A stretch of 64,000 bases of DNA from Herminiimonas arsenitoxidans (GCF_900130075.1 NZ_LT671418.1:372001-436000); one strand, 5' to 3'. Positions 44,790 through 54,112 are shown, counted from the stretch's first letter. Made by a program: numbers and translations. Notes: generated by a model not told the origin, from the sequence alone.

Positions 44790-45815
44790 TTGCTTTATCC
44801 CGTCGGTCACCATAATGGCGAATCACGTTACCAGTTTCATGATGAAAATGGTGCGCCATCGACACTCCACAAGGATGAACACATGCTGACCGAACGCGAA
44901 CTTGAAAGCTGTTATCTGGGCCAATTCATCCCTGTGCATTACCACCACAATATGTTGATGGATAACCGACGCATGTCGGGCTTCAAGGCAGCGATCGATC
45001 ATTTGGTCGCGCCGGGTGCCAAGGTGCTGGAACTAGGTGGTGGTACCGGCGTGTTGTCGTGGTTTGCGGCTGCCAAGGCAGAAAAAGTCTGGTGCGTTGA
45101 ATACAACCCAGATCTGGTCGTCGAAGCAAAACGCTTCCTTGCGCACAATGTGAACGGCGACAAAGTCGAAGTCATACAAGGCGATGCATTTGAATACCTG
45201 CCGCCGGAGCCGGTCGATGTTGTCATCTGCGAAATGATTCATGTCGCAATGCTGCGCGAGAAGCAAGTGCAGGTGATTGAATCCTTCAAGCAGCGTTATC
45301 TGGAAAAATTCGGTGGCCCGCTGCCTATCTTCATTCCTGAAGCAATGATCATGGCAGTACAGCCTTTACAACAGGATTACTGCTTTGAAGGCTATAACGC
45401 ACCTATCGTGCAGTTCCAGGAGCCAACCTTCATTCAACAAAACAGCGTTGAGCTGGCGCAGCCTTCTGTTTATTCAATCCTGGATTTTACGCAGCCTGTA
45501 AATGCGCAGATTGCCTGGGAAGGCGTGTTCGCGATTGAGCATGCAGGTACCGTGAATGCCTTGCGTTTCGTGACGAAAAACATACTGGCCGTTGTCATGC
45601 AGCAGTCGACCACTGTCGATTGGTTGAATCATTATCTGGTCTTGCCATTGGCCGAGCCAGTTGCCGTCAAGGCTGGTGATCAGTTGTATGTGAGCTTTGT
45701 TTACAACGCGGGCGGATCGATTCCATCCTTGCAGGCATCTATCCGTGCGAATCACCTGCATGTGGTGGAAGCCGAGTGGGCGATGCAAACACAGCATGCA
45801 GCAGCGTATGCGTAA
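44790..45815 (+). CDS. class I SAM methyltransferase, PRMT-like
   Basis: A SAM-dependent methyltransferase of up to 341 residues. Seen: the SAM loop VLELGGGTGVLSWFAA, an acidic residue in WCVEYNPDLVVEA, and VDVVICEMIHVAMLREKQV, which resembles the glutamate loop (E of the double-E hairpin) of protein arginine methyltransferases, followed by a beta-rich C-terminal half as in PRMTs. The exact substrate is unknown. The start could be the TTG at 44790 or the ATG at 44883, which has AAGGA upstream and still leaves the complete SAM domain. It stands alone and ends in a strong terminator. Confidence 0.8.
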   Translation: MLYPVGHHNGESRYQFHDENGAPSTLHKDEHMLTERELESCYLGQFIPVHYHHNMLMDNRRMSGFKAAIDHLVAPGAKVLELGGGTGVLSWFAAAKAEKVWCVEYNPDLVVEAKRFLAHNVNGDKVEVIQGDAFEYLPPEPVDVVICEMIHVAMLREKQVQVIESFKQRYLEKFGGPLPIFIPEAMIMAVQPLQQDYCFEGYNAPIVQFQEPTFIQQNSVELAQPSVYSILDFTQPVNAQIAWEGVFAIEHAGTVNALRFVTKNILAVVMQQSTTVDWLNHYLVLPLAEPVAVKAGDQLYVSFVYNAGGSIPSLQASIRANHLHVVEAEWAMQTQHAAAYA

Positions 45816-45857
45816 AACTTGTTAGGGATGTAATCCCTGTGGTGAACGGAATAATTG

Positions 45858-45889
45858 AATAGCGAGCGCCATGCGTCTCGCTATTTTTT
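45858..45889 (+). terminator. strong Rho-independent terminator after methyltransferase
   Basis: The stem AATAGCGAG / CTCGCTATT with a 10-nt loop ends in six T residues; it lies 43 bp after the methyltransferase stop. Its right arm overlaps the restored stop of the response regulator on the other strand. Confidence 0.85.
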
Positions 45890-46569
45890 ATTGAGCCTGG
45901 ACGGGAGGTATTGATGCGGACAACAGGCCGGTTTCCATCGCGTACTTGATTAAATCTGCATCGCGTTCCAGATTCAGTTTTCTCATGGCGCTGTTTTTTT
46001 TGCGTGCTCACGGTTTGCTTGCTGCGATGTAGTCGCTCCGCAATTTCATTGACCGTCAATCCTGATACATACAAGCGCACGACTTCCAGTTCGCGTGTGG
46101 AGAGTTCTTTGCCGACAGTAGAGCCGGGTTCATCTACACCTAACGCAGGCATTATTTCCAAGATGCTGGGAGAAAAATATGTCCCGCCTGAGTATGCGAC
46201 ATGCACAGCCGGGATCAGGTGTGAGGCATCGTCGGATTTGCTGATGATGCAGCTAACGCCATGCGATGTCAGTGTGCGTAGCAGGGCAGGATTATCCATC
46301 ATCGTCATGACTATGATTTTCAGTTTGGGATAACGTCGATTGATGAATTCAAACAAGGTAATTCCATCGCCATGTTCGCCGCCTGGCATTGCATAGTCAG
46401 TCACCAATACATCGCAAGGCTGACTATCCAGCAAGCGGATCAATTCGGTAGAGTTCCTCACTGAACCGAGGATGGACACGGTGCTGACGGTTTCGAGCAC
46501 ATGCTTGCTACCAACCAGTACCGCAGGATGGTCATCAGCGATGATCAGACGTATTGAAAATTCCTTCAT
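45888..46569 (-). CDS. RcsB-like response regulator, frameshifted at an A8 tract
   Basis: A NarL/RcsB-type regulator with receiver Asp 58 (DVLVTDYAMPG) and the RcsB-like segment YGDGITL-type HGDGITLFEFINRRYP, then a LuxR HTH: LSTRELEVVRLYVSGLTVNEIAERLHRSKQTVSTQKK. As written, the frame changes just after STQKK: eight A then C (minus strand, T8 at 45994-46001). The literal frame runs on to 45739 with an unrelated tail. Removing one base (the C, or one A) restores SAMRKLNLERDADLIKYAME and a stop at 45888-45890, which fits the family length. It may be a sequencing error, a true mutation, or a slippage switch. It is divergent from the hybrid kinase. Confidence 0.75.
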
Positions 46570-46603
46570 GCTTACCCCCGTTATTTGTCCATCATCAAGC
46601 CGG

Positions 46604-46731
46604 CTAGTAATTTTCTTGTACTAGTAGTTGTTTTATCGTCTGGCAATATGCTCTCAACTATATCGTTTGTTCACCTGTCAGGTAATAATACAAGTACGAA
46701 AACGATCAAGATACTATGGTACTAGTACGAA
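46604..46731. promoter_or_regulatory. repeat-rich control region between regulator and kinase
   Basis: CTAGTA occurs at 46604, 46621 and 46722. AGTACGAA occurs at 46693 and 46724, 31 bp apart. The region separates the divergent RcsB-like regulator and the hybrid kinase and is a likely autoregulatory site. A closely similar AGTACTAA pair lies before the autotransporter. Confidence 0.4.
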
Positions 46732-46820
46732 TTTGAGGGTATTTCTCTCAGACTCAGGATGAGATGGATGAAGATGCTCATCTCCGTTCGCAGCGATCAA
46801 TTCTGCCTAAAGCATAGCGT

Positions 46821-49800
46821 ATGACATCTTTCGATCAAGGTTCAGCTTCGCCAGCAAGAAAAAACAAGGTCGTCGCCACGCTGAAGAAATTCAGTGAAAT
46901 CACGCTATTGGGCCGTTACCAACGCAGCGTCCTGTGGGGCGGCGGCGTTGTACTGACGCTGGCCTTGCTGGCCGCCAGCGCTTTGGCGGTCTGGACCAAT
47001 ATCCAGAACTATATTGCCGATGGACGTTCTGTCTATCTGACCAACAAGACCTTGTTATTGCTGGAAATAGAAACCAAGCAGGCCGCGATGCGGCGTGGCG
47101 TTATCAATGCCGAAATGATTTGGCGTACACCCTTCATGCCGGCCAGCAAACTGATCGATGAATTTGAAAAGAATCATGGTCGCCTCGTTGTGCAAGCCAG
47201 TGACAAGGTGAATGCACAATTGGTTTTCGGCGCCATTTCACCTAGTCATCCGGCACAGTCTTTTGCGGAAATGCTGTCCTTCACCGAGGCGCAAGCTTAT
47301 ACAGTGACGGCCAGCGCACAGCAAAGGGGGCGCCCGTTCTCCGGTTATTTTCTCGATGTGGAACATAATTTCCTATCCATCATGCCGCCGCCGAAAACCG
47401 GCGATCCGTTTGCCACGATGAAGGTGAGCGATACACGCGAGCTGATAGACAAGGTCGCACCGAATATCGGCAATCTGCAGGATACGGAGCGTCTCAATTT
47501 TCTGCGTACTACACGTGCCATCACCTGGCTGCCTGCAGCGTATGATCCATTCACAGGAGAAGAAGTCTACAAGCTGGTACAGCCGGCTTTTGATGGCGAG
47601 AAGCCCTTCGTCATCTTTGTCAGCGATCTGCCATCCCGCATCTTGCTGAAAAGATTGCATGAAGACCCCTATGACGGCAATTTCATGATCATCGATCGTC
47701 AAGGCAATCTGGTCCTGAATACCTGGTACAAGAAACCGACTGATCCCGGGCTCACGCAAAAAGTGCTTGAGAGCAGAGCGTGGGAAGCGAATCTGGATTC
47801 TTCCGATTATAGCTATCGCGATGGCACGTTTACCATCAGCGAGCCATTGTCTGATACCGGCTGGATACTGGCGTATGCCTATTCATGGCGCACCATTCTT
47901 GCTGCGCAAGGACCTTTTATCATGGCGTATGCTGGCGGCACCTTGCTGTTGCTGGCGCTGTTATGGTTCTTGATCTTTTTCTTTGATCGGAAAATTTTCA
48001 CGCCTATTCTGCAACGCTCGGAACGTGTGTTTGAAAGTGAAAAGGCCGCACGCGCAGCCGCTGATGCTGCCAATCATGCCAAGTCCGCATTCCTGGCTGT
48101 CATGAGCCATGAAATCCGCACGCCGCTTAACGGCATACTCGGCAATCTGGAATTGCTCGCACGCACGTCCTTGACCGAGCGTCAGCAAGATCGTCTGAAC
48201 ATCGTCAATAGTTCTTCGCATGCCTTGCTGGAAATCATCAACGACATACTTGATTTCTCCAAGGTGGAAGCAGGGCAGATGACGCTGGAGACGATACGCT
48301 TCGATCTGCTTGATGTGGTTGAGCAAACTCTTGCCATCTTCATTCCGCTTGCCGATGCCAAGGATATTCATCTGTTTTATGTAATCCCGCCGACGCTGCC
48401 GCGTTACTACGATGGCGATCCGACCCGCATACGACAGATACTAGTCAATCTGCTCAGCAATGCGATCAAGTTTACCGAGCAGGGGCAGATCAAGATTGAA
48501 GTCAGTGCGCAAGATGGCATGCTGCATATTGCTGTCAGCGATACCGGCATAGGCATTTCCACTGCAAGGCAGACTGAGTTATTCCAGCCATTTACGCAGG
48601 CGGAAGTATCGACTACGCGTCTATTCGGCGGCACCGGCCTTGGTCTGGCCTTGTGCAAGCGCTTGACGGATTTGATGCAGGGGACGATCACCATTGATAG
48701 TCGTCCAGGTTCCGGCAGTCGCTTCACCGTCAGCTTGCCGCTGGCGGTGAATCAGGATTTGTCAGTACAAGATATCGTCTTGCCACAGACAGAAGTGGTG
48801 CTGCTTTGCCCGAGGCCGGAGTGGCAGTCATTGATCGTTCCGCACTTGCAGGCCTGGGGCATCAAGACCAGGCTGATTACCGATCCGAAAGAATTTCCTG
48901 CGGCGACGATGCCATTGATACTGTTTGGCAGTCCGCGGATGTGGGGCCTGGCCGATGAAGACAGAATACGCGCGCAGGCCAGCTGGGTGATCGATGCGCT
49001 GGAAGATGGTCCGCGTTCACCGGTGATAGAAGAGCATCGCACGATCGTCTCCTGCTATGCGCTCGACAGTTTGCGCAAGGCACTTGAACTGGCGCTGCTA
49101 CCGCAAGAGTTTACCAGCAAGGAGGAGCCGACAATATTGAGCCAGCAGCAAGCGCAAGAAAACGTGCGCGTGCTGGTGGTAGAGGATCATCCTGTTAATC
49201 TGGCCTTGATACGCGACCAACTGGAAATGCTCGGTTACAGCATGAGCCTGGCGCAGCAGGCGAGCGACGGTTTGAAGCTCTTTGCAGAAAATACCTACGA
49301 CATCGTATTGACCGATCTGGGTATGCCGGGCATGGATGGTTATACTTTTGCGATGGCGTTGCGCAGCCAGGGTGCGACACTGCCCATCATTGCGATTACT
49401 GCACATGCCTCACGCGATGAATATCAGCGTTGTAAGGATGCCGGTATCAACGATATTTTGCTCAAGCCCATGTCGCTGGATGAAATAGAACGAACAGTGC
49501 GCAAGTATCTATTCTTGCAGTCGGCAACAGCGGAGCCACGTAACGTAGACGCCAAGCCTTTGTCGGAAGAATTGCGCAAAGCCTTGCAAGACAGTAGCCA
49601 GGCATCGTTGGCCATGATGCAAGACGCGATTGCCAGTCATGACGCCGTTACCGTGTCGGAGCAATTGCATTCCATCAAAGGTGCGTTTGCGATGCAGCGG
49701 CAACAGCACATAGTCGATGCGTGTGCAGAGTTGGAAGCCAAGGCTAAAGCGGATGATCTTGCATCCATACACACCGCGCTGCCATTGTTGGAGAAGCTGA

Positions 49801-49829
49801 TTCGACAAGCTTTGCAAAAGATCGCCTGA
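46821..49829 (+). CDS. RcsC/BvgS-like hybrid histidine kinase with receiver and Hpt
   Basis: A 1002-residue inner-membrane hybrid kinase. Order: a transmembrane helix near residues 36-59, a periplasmic sensor of about 310 residues, a second helix near 370-392, HisKA (H-box VMSHEIRTPLNGI, His near 430), HATPase (NLLSNAIKF, DTGIGIS, GGTGLGLALCK), a degenerate receiver-like region near 680-770, a receiver (DIVLTDLGMPGMDGY, Asp near 832) and a C-terminal Hpt with His near 950 (HSIKGAFAMQ). The phosphorelay should feed the divergent RcsB-like regulator. The layout matches RcsC-RcsD-type or BvgS-type relays, in one polypeptide. The sensory ligand is unknown. It stands alone on its strand. Confidence 0.92.
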   Translation: MTSFDQGSASPARKNKVVATLKKFSEITLLGRYQRSVLWGGGVVLTLALLAASALAVWTNIQNYIADGRSVYLTNKTLLLLEIETKQAAMRRGVINAEMIWRTPFMPASKLIDEFEKNHGRLVVQASDKVNAQLVFGAISPSHPAQSFAEMLSFTEAQAYTVTASAQQRGRPFSGYFLDVEHNFLSIMPPPKTGDPFATMKVSDTRELIDKVAPNIGNLQDTERLNFLRTTRAITWLPAAYDPFTGEEVYKLVQPAFDGEKPFVIFVSDLPSRILLKRLHEDPYDGNFMIIDRQGNLVLNTWYKKPTDPGLTQKVLESRAWEANLDSSDYSYRDGTFTISEPLSDTGWILAYAYSWRTILAAQGPFIMAYAGGTLLLLALLWFLIFFFDRKIFTPILQRSERVFESEKAARAAADAANHAKSAFLAVMSHEIRTPLNGILGNLELLARTSLTERQQDRLNIVNSSSHALLEIINDILDFSKVEAGQMTLETIRFDLLDVVEQTLAIFIPLADAKDIHLFYVIPPTLPRYYDGDPTRIRQILVNLLSNAIKFTEQGQIKIEVSAQDGMLHIAVSDTGIGISTARQTELFQPFTQAEVSTTRLFGGTGLGLALCKRLTDLMQGTITIDSRPGSGSRFTVSLPLAVNQDLSVQDIVLPQTEVVLLCPRPEWQSLIVPHLQAWGIKTRLITDPKEFPAATMPLILFGSPRMWGLADEDRIRAQASWVIDALEDGPRSPVIEEHRTIVSCYALDSLRKALELALLPQEFTSKEEPTILSQQQAQENVRVLVVEDHPVNLALIRDQLEMLGYSMSLAQQASDGLKLFAENTYDIVLTDLGMPGMDGYTFAMALRSQGATLPIIAITAHASRDEYQRCKDAGINDILLKPMSLDEIERTVRKYLFLQSATAEPRNVDAKPLSEELRKALQDSSQASLAMMQDAIASHDAVTVSEQLHSIKGAFAMQRQQHIVDACAELEAKAKADDLASIHTALPLLEKLIRQALQKIA

Positions 49830-49953
49830 GGATTATATGGTTGCTTAATCAGGAAGATAAACAGCGAGTGTAGATGGTGTTGAAGCGGGTTTAATATAAT
49901 AGAGACGTTCTTGGTTGGTAGGTCATCGCGTTATTTACTTCACAGGAGATTGC

Positions 49954-50490
49954 ATGAAATACCTTTTTTCTTTGATAGGACTGGGGCTTGTTTTTAACAT
50001 TGCAGCAGCAGCGGACGGTAACGCTACATCCAACATACCGACGAAGCCGTCTGACAAATCACCTCATGTACAGCGTGTGAATCACGGAAAAAATACCATC
50101 ACCATAGACATGGCTGAAAAAATGGCTGATGCAGCAGAGGCAGCGGCACGCAGCAAGAATTTTTCAATAGTCATCAGCATCTTTGATCAGCATGGAAACT
50201 TGAAATATTTTCGACGCATGGACAATACAAGTGTCGGCAGTATTCAGGTATCTCAGCTTAAAGCTTCGACGGCAGCACAATTTCCTGTGTCAACCAAGGT
50301 TTTGGCTGAAAGAAACGTCAAGCTTCCAGGCCAGCCCTACAGCTCCATCCCGGGATTCCTATTGCTTGAAGGTGGATTGCCGGTTATGACCAAGGATGGC
50401 GTCCATGTTGGTGGCATCGGCATCAGCGGAGCTACACCGGAGTTGGACGCCGTGTTTGCACAGGCTGGGCTGGATGCTTTCCTGAACTAG
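49954..50490 (+). CDS. secreted GlcG/HbpS-like protein
   Basis: A 178-residue protein with a signal peptide ending NIAAAAD and one GlcG/HbpS/DUF336 domain: MAEKMADAAEAAARSKNFSIV, then FDQHGNLKYFRRMD and GFLLLEGGLPVMTKDGVHVGGIGISG. HbpS from Streptomyces binds heme and acts in redox sensing with a kinase, whereas GlcG itself has no settled role. ATG at 49954 has AGGAG 6 bp upstream; an earlier start in the track-like frame is unlikely. It follows the hybrid kinase by 124 bp on the same strand, so a link to sensing is possible. Confidence 0.85.
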   Translation: MKYLFSLIGLGLVFNIAAAADGNATSNIPTKPSDKSPHVQRVNHGKNTITIDMAEKMADAAEAAARSKNFSIVISIFDQHGNLKYFRRMDNTSVGSIQVSQLKASTAAQFPVSTKVLAERNVKLPGQPYSSIPGFLLLEGGLPVMTKDGVHVGGIGISGATPELDAVFAQAGLDAFLN

Positions 50491-50569
50491 CGCTGTTGCG
50501 GGCAGGCGTTAAAGCGGAAGTTATAGCCTTGAACACCTGCGCGATATTGAAGAAACCTTAGATGATTTC

Positions 50570-53488
50570 TTACCAGCTTGCACGCAAACCAACCAACAAT
50601 CCGAGGTTGGTTTGACGTGAATTGAATTCACCCTGTACATCTGCAAACAGCGACAAGCGTTTGCTTGCTTTGCCAGAGACGGTCAAACCGGTCACCAGAG
50701 AGTCGCGCGGCAGATCGACACCACGCACCGTGAATACAGTAGCGGAACCTTGCATTTGCGCTGACAGCGGTACATTGGCATTGCCGTATTCATGCGCCCA
50801 GATCAGGCGTGGTTGCCATTGAATCTTGCCGGTATCTATCGTCGCCTTTGCACCTAGCAATGACTTGAAGGAGTTGACGGTTTCGCTGGCGACTTGCAGA
50901 TTCAGCGCGTCAGCCCCCGTTTCCGTAAAGCCATCGGTCTTGTTATTGCTGGCCGAGAATCCTGCCAACGGTTGCAAGGTCCAGGTCGCCATCGGCATGT
51001 CGTAGCTGACTTCGCCATACAGCGATGCCGTACGGCTGTCGAATTTGGACTGTGCCGTGCGGTCTATGCTGCCGAAGTTGATACCGCGGCGCATGCTGTT
51101 GTTGTTATATGCGAGAACCGCAGAACCGGTGGCATTCCACGGGCCGTTGGCGTAGCTTGCATACACAGCAACTGCATTACCGTTCGACTTGCCGCGTTCA
51201 TTATTGGTGGTCGAGATGTCGGAACGGCCATGCGTCAACGCGCCACCAAGCACCAGACCTTCTGCTACTTGCGTATCAAAACCGACACTCATACCGGCTT
51301 CTTTGTTGTGCGTGCTCGCGGCATTGCCATCGCTATCTGTCGATTGATCATTACCATAAGCGCGCAACCAGAAGCCGCGGCCATCTGTCGATGCAGCCGC
51401 CGGCATGCCGCCGTCCAATGAGTACTTGTGCGGTGCCAGTGCCGGCAGCAAATCTGCTACCTGATCGTTGGCTGCGAGCATGACAGGTGTATTGAGTACA
51501 GCCTGCTGATCGGACGATGCGCCGACGGCAGCCATACGCGCACGTAACTGATTATTGAAGTTGGACGCAAAGGTTGGACCGGCACGACGCAGCGCGACCA
51601 GACCGGCACCGCCGATGGCATCGTAGGCTGCACGTGCTTGTTCTTCAGACAGCGCAGTCACAGCATTGATGACGGTAGCGGTATCGCCAGTCGCATCAAC
51701 TGCGACGTCCTGCAACATCGTCGCGGCTGAAATCTGGTTGTACGTGCCGGCAACATCGCTATAGCTGGTGGCATTGCGCGCAAGATTAAGCACAACTTCA
51801 TTTGCGCTGTAATCCAGCGTTGATGTCAGGAAGGCGAGGTTGCTGGTGACGCCAGCGAAGGTGCCAGTCTGAGTACCGTTGTTGGTGAGAATAACGACGC
51901 TTCTTTCTGTCTCGTAGTTACCGGCAGCAGCGCGTACATCCACGGTGCCATCCAGCGTGAGATTGCCATTGACGTTCACACGATTCGCATTGCCATCTTC
52001 ATCGGTATGCACGCGATAGATAGAGCCGGCACTGAAATCGAGATTGCCGACGACAGCCAAATTGCCGAGTGAATTGGACAGCACGCCGCCATTGGCAACG
52101 GTCACACTATTAACCATGCCGCTACCACCGAGGATGCCACCATTGTTGATAGTGACTGCCGAATTGATGATGGAGCCGTTGACCGCCAGCGTACCGTTAT
52201 TAACTGTCGTTGCACCGCTATAGGAATTGTTGGCGGCGAGTACGAGGGTGCCGTTGCCTTCCTTGGTTAGTGTTCCGGCCGCGCCGGCAGCATTGCTCAT
52301 GACGGCATTGACTGTGGCAACTGCATCGACGCCATTGACTTGAAATGCGTGCGTACCGGTACCAGCCAATCTGATTTGAACGCCGGATATGGTCATGTCC
52401 TGGCCATCGGCGTAGTTGCCGATGATGCCATCGTTCCAGTTGATGATGCGTGTAGCCGTGCCTGCGCCAGCCTGGATTTCTTGCGCGAGTAGCGCGCCAC
52501 CGTTCAAATTGACGGTACCAGTTGCCGAGCCGGTAGTGCCGATGCGGTCGCCAACAATCAGGTTTTGTGTCAACACCGTACCGCCGTTGACGGTTAGTGT
52601 GCCGTTTGCACCGCCACCACCAGTCGTGCTGTTACGCTGGCCGAGAGTAATCGTGTTGGCATCCAGCACGCCATCAGCCAGGATCAAGGTGCCAGAGCCT
52701 GTCTGCGTACCAAAAATTGCCGAGCCAATCAGCAAGTTATCGATCTTCGCATCCAGCGTGCCACCAGTGAGATTCACAGTGCTGCTAGCGCTGCCGTAAT
52801 TGCTGTTTGTTCCGGTACCGATGTTCCAGTTGCTGACTCGGCTGCTGCCATCCAGGCCGCGCAGAACCAGAGTGCCGTCAGTGATGCCACTCTGGAATGC
52901 CAGCGTGCCATTTGCTTGGCTGGCGCCGATCGTGATTTGGTTGGTGTTGATCGTGTTGTTTTGTCCGAGCAGCACGGTGCCAGAGTTGGTCGCACCGCCA
53001 GATAGCGCGCGGCTGACATCGGCAACGCCGAACGAGGACGTGGTGATGACATTGTTTTGCGCCAGGCTCAAGGTGCCGTTGGTGACACCGGTTACCACGG
53101 CACCAGCGGACATTTGTCCACCGACACTGAATACTTGCGTGGCATTGTCGAACACGAAGTTGTCGAGGCCGGACATATCCAGGGTCTTTTGCGTGCCGTT
53201 CGCCGTGCCACCAAGACGGAAAGCGCCCGTCGCGTCGCTATAGACGAGCGTGCCGCCAGCACCTGTAATGGTGCCGCTGACGTTGTTGGTAACAGTCAAG
53301 TTATCTATCGTCACCGTCGTATTGCCGATATCGACAGGCGTGGCGTTTGGAATATTCATGCCGGCAGCTTGTGCCGCGTTGATCGCGAACATGCACAAAA
53401 CAGACAGCGTTAACGGACGGATATACCAAGACGCAGGTAAGGTGGATAGCACAGCAAGCGTCACAGATTTTTTTGGAATCGAGTTCAT
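50570..53488 (-). CDS. autotransporter (type Va) with PATR repeat
   Basis: A 972-residue secreted protein: an extended signal peptide (MNSIPKKSVTLAVL..., about 43 residues to AAQAAG), a beta-helix passenger of about 650 residues with repeated GTLVL-type strands and an autotransporter-associated repeat (EGNGTLVLAANNSYSG), then a C-terminal beta-barrel of about 270 residues ending in the aromatic LRASW. The passenger has no protease or other catalytic motif that I recognise, so it may be an adhesin. Two AGTACTAAAT repeats lie 79-120 bp upstream of the start. It is convergent with the GlcG-like gene. Confidence 0.9.
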   Translation of the reverse strand: MNSIPKKSVTLAVLSTLPASWYIRPLTLSVLCMFAINAAQAAGMNIPNATPVDIGNTTVTIDNLTVTNNVSGTITGAGGTLVYSDATGAFRLGGTANGTQKTLDMSGLDNFVFDNATQVFSVGGQMSAGAVVTGVTNGTLSLAQNNVITTSSFGVADVSRALSGGATNSGTVLLGQNNTINTNQITIGASQANGTLAFQSGITDGTLVLRGLDGSSRVSNWNIGTGTNSNYGSASSTVNLTGGTLDAKIDNLLIGSAIFGTQTGSGTLILADGVLDANTITLGQRNSTTGGGGANGTLTVNGGTVLTQNLIVGDRIGTTGSATGTVNLNGGALLAQEIQAGAGTATRIINWNDGIIGNYADGQDMTISGVQIRLAGTGTHAFQVNGVDAVATVNAVMSNAAGAAGTLTKEGNGTLVLAANNSYSGATTVNNGTLAVNGSIINSAVTINNGGILGGSGMVNSVTVANGGVLSNSLGNLAVVGNLDFSAGSIYRVHTDEDGNANRVNVNGNLTLDGTVDVRAAAGNYETERSVVILTNNGTQTGTFAGVTSNLAFLTSTLDYSANEVVLNLARNATSYSDVAGTYNQISAATMLQDVAVDATGDTATVINAVTALSEEQARAAYDAIGGAGLVALRRAGPTFASNFNNQLRARMAAVGASSDQQAVLNTPVMLAANDQVADLLPALAPHKYSLDGGMPAAASTDGRGFWLRAYGNDQSTDSDGNAASTHNKEAGMSVGFDTQVAEGLVLGGALTHGRSDISTTNNERGKSNGNAVAVYASYANGPWNATGSAVLAYNNNSMRRGINFGSIDRTAQSKFDSRTASLYGEVSYDMPMATWTLQPLAGFSASNNKTDGFTETGADALNLQVASETVNSFKSLLGAKATIDTGKIQWQPRLIWAHEYGNANVPLSAQMQGSATVFTVRGVDLPRDSLVTGLTVSGKASKRLSLFADVQGEFNSRQTNLGLLVGLRASW

Positions 53489-53566
53489 GCGTCACTCCTT
53501 TGAAGTGATGGTCCAATGGGTTAGGGCCACATGATTTCAAAGTTTCCACAGAGAAAATATGGGAGC

Positions 53567-53608
53567 AGTACTAAATGCCGACGCGTGAAGATAGGACGAG
53601 TACTAAAT
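53567..53608. promoter_or_regulatory. AGTACTAAAT direct repeats upstream of autotransporter
   Basis: AGTACTAAAT occurs at 53567-53576 and 53599-53608, 32 bp apart (about three helical turns), 79-120 bp before the autotransporter start. The related AGTACGAA pair before the hybrid kinase is 31 bp apart, which suggests one shared regulator. Confidence 0.45.
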
Positions 53609-53691
53609 ACGAGATGAGCAGCTGATCCGACGGTATTCTTGTGACGGATTCGTCAAGAACGCTATGGAATGAGAGATATGTTTATCCACAT

Positions 53692-53714
53692 TTTCTGTGG
53701 ATAAGTCTGTGGGG
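53692..53714. repeat. inverted pair of consensus DnaA boxes
   Basis: TTATCCACA at 53692-53700 and TGTGGATAA at 53706-53714 are two perfect nine-base DnaA boxes facing each other, separated by five bases. They lie between the autotransporter and DUF2970 genes. They could equally form a 9-bp hairpin, but the exact DnaA consensus on both arms is notable. Confidence 0.6.
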
Positions 53715-53828
53715 AAACATCTTTGATGGCGCTGCAGGCTATACGTACATTGGGCCGGGAATAAATTGATGATATTCCGCGCTTGATGCGGGATATGTTT
53801 GCACAAACCCGCTTTTATAGATGGTTAC

Positions 53829-54041
53829 TTACTTCAAAACCAGCGACACGACCGTCAACAAGATAGCGATAAAGATGGCGACGCCGATAAGAGCGGCTAT
53901 GACGACGTAAAAAGGATTGAGGCCGGTCACGTCTTTTTCATAATCAGAACGGCGACGCAATCCGATGAACGACCAGAAAATAGCGCCCATGGTTGCGAAG
54001 AAAGACATTTTTTCAGGTTCTTGCTTGATCGGTTCTGACAT
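53829..54041 (-). CDS. DUF2970 small membrane protein
   Basis: A 70-residue protein with one C-terminal transmembrane helix (about residues 44-67, AALIGVAIFIAILLTVVSLVL) and a conserved FFATMGAIFWSFIGLRRRSDYE stretch, cited by its FFATMGAIFWSFIGLRRR part, which fits DUF2970 of Betaproteobacteria. The function is unknown. ATG at 54041 has AGGAG nearby; a longer start at 54074 is less likely. It lies downstream of hisC on the same strand with a hairpin between. Confidence 0.85.
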   Translation of the reverse strand: MSEPIKQEPEKMSFFATMGAIFWSFIGLRRRSDYEKDVTGLNPFYVVIAALIGVAIFIAILLTVVSLVLK

Positions 54042-54112
54042 GATTACTCCTTCAGGTTCTGTCCAAGCATACACCTTGCATACGATTGCTCACAGCATCA
54101 GATGCGGGGATA

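Noticed and set aside
49861..49953. TATAAT before the GlcG/HbpS-like gene
   Set aside because: The -10-like hexamer lacks a suitable -35 at 16-18 bp, so it was not annotated as a promoter.
50570..53488. Repeated GTLVL-type segments in the autotransporter as a DNA repeat array
   Set aside because: They are degenerate beta-helix coding repeats, not a tandem or CRISPR-like DNA repeat.
53603..53806. 67-codon minus-strand frame over the DnaA-box region
   Set aside because: It has no ribosome site or recognisable domain and overlaps likely regulatory sequence.
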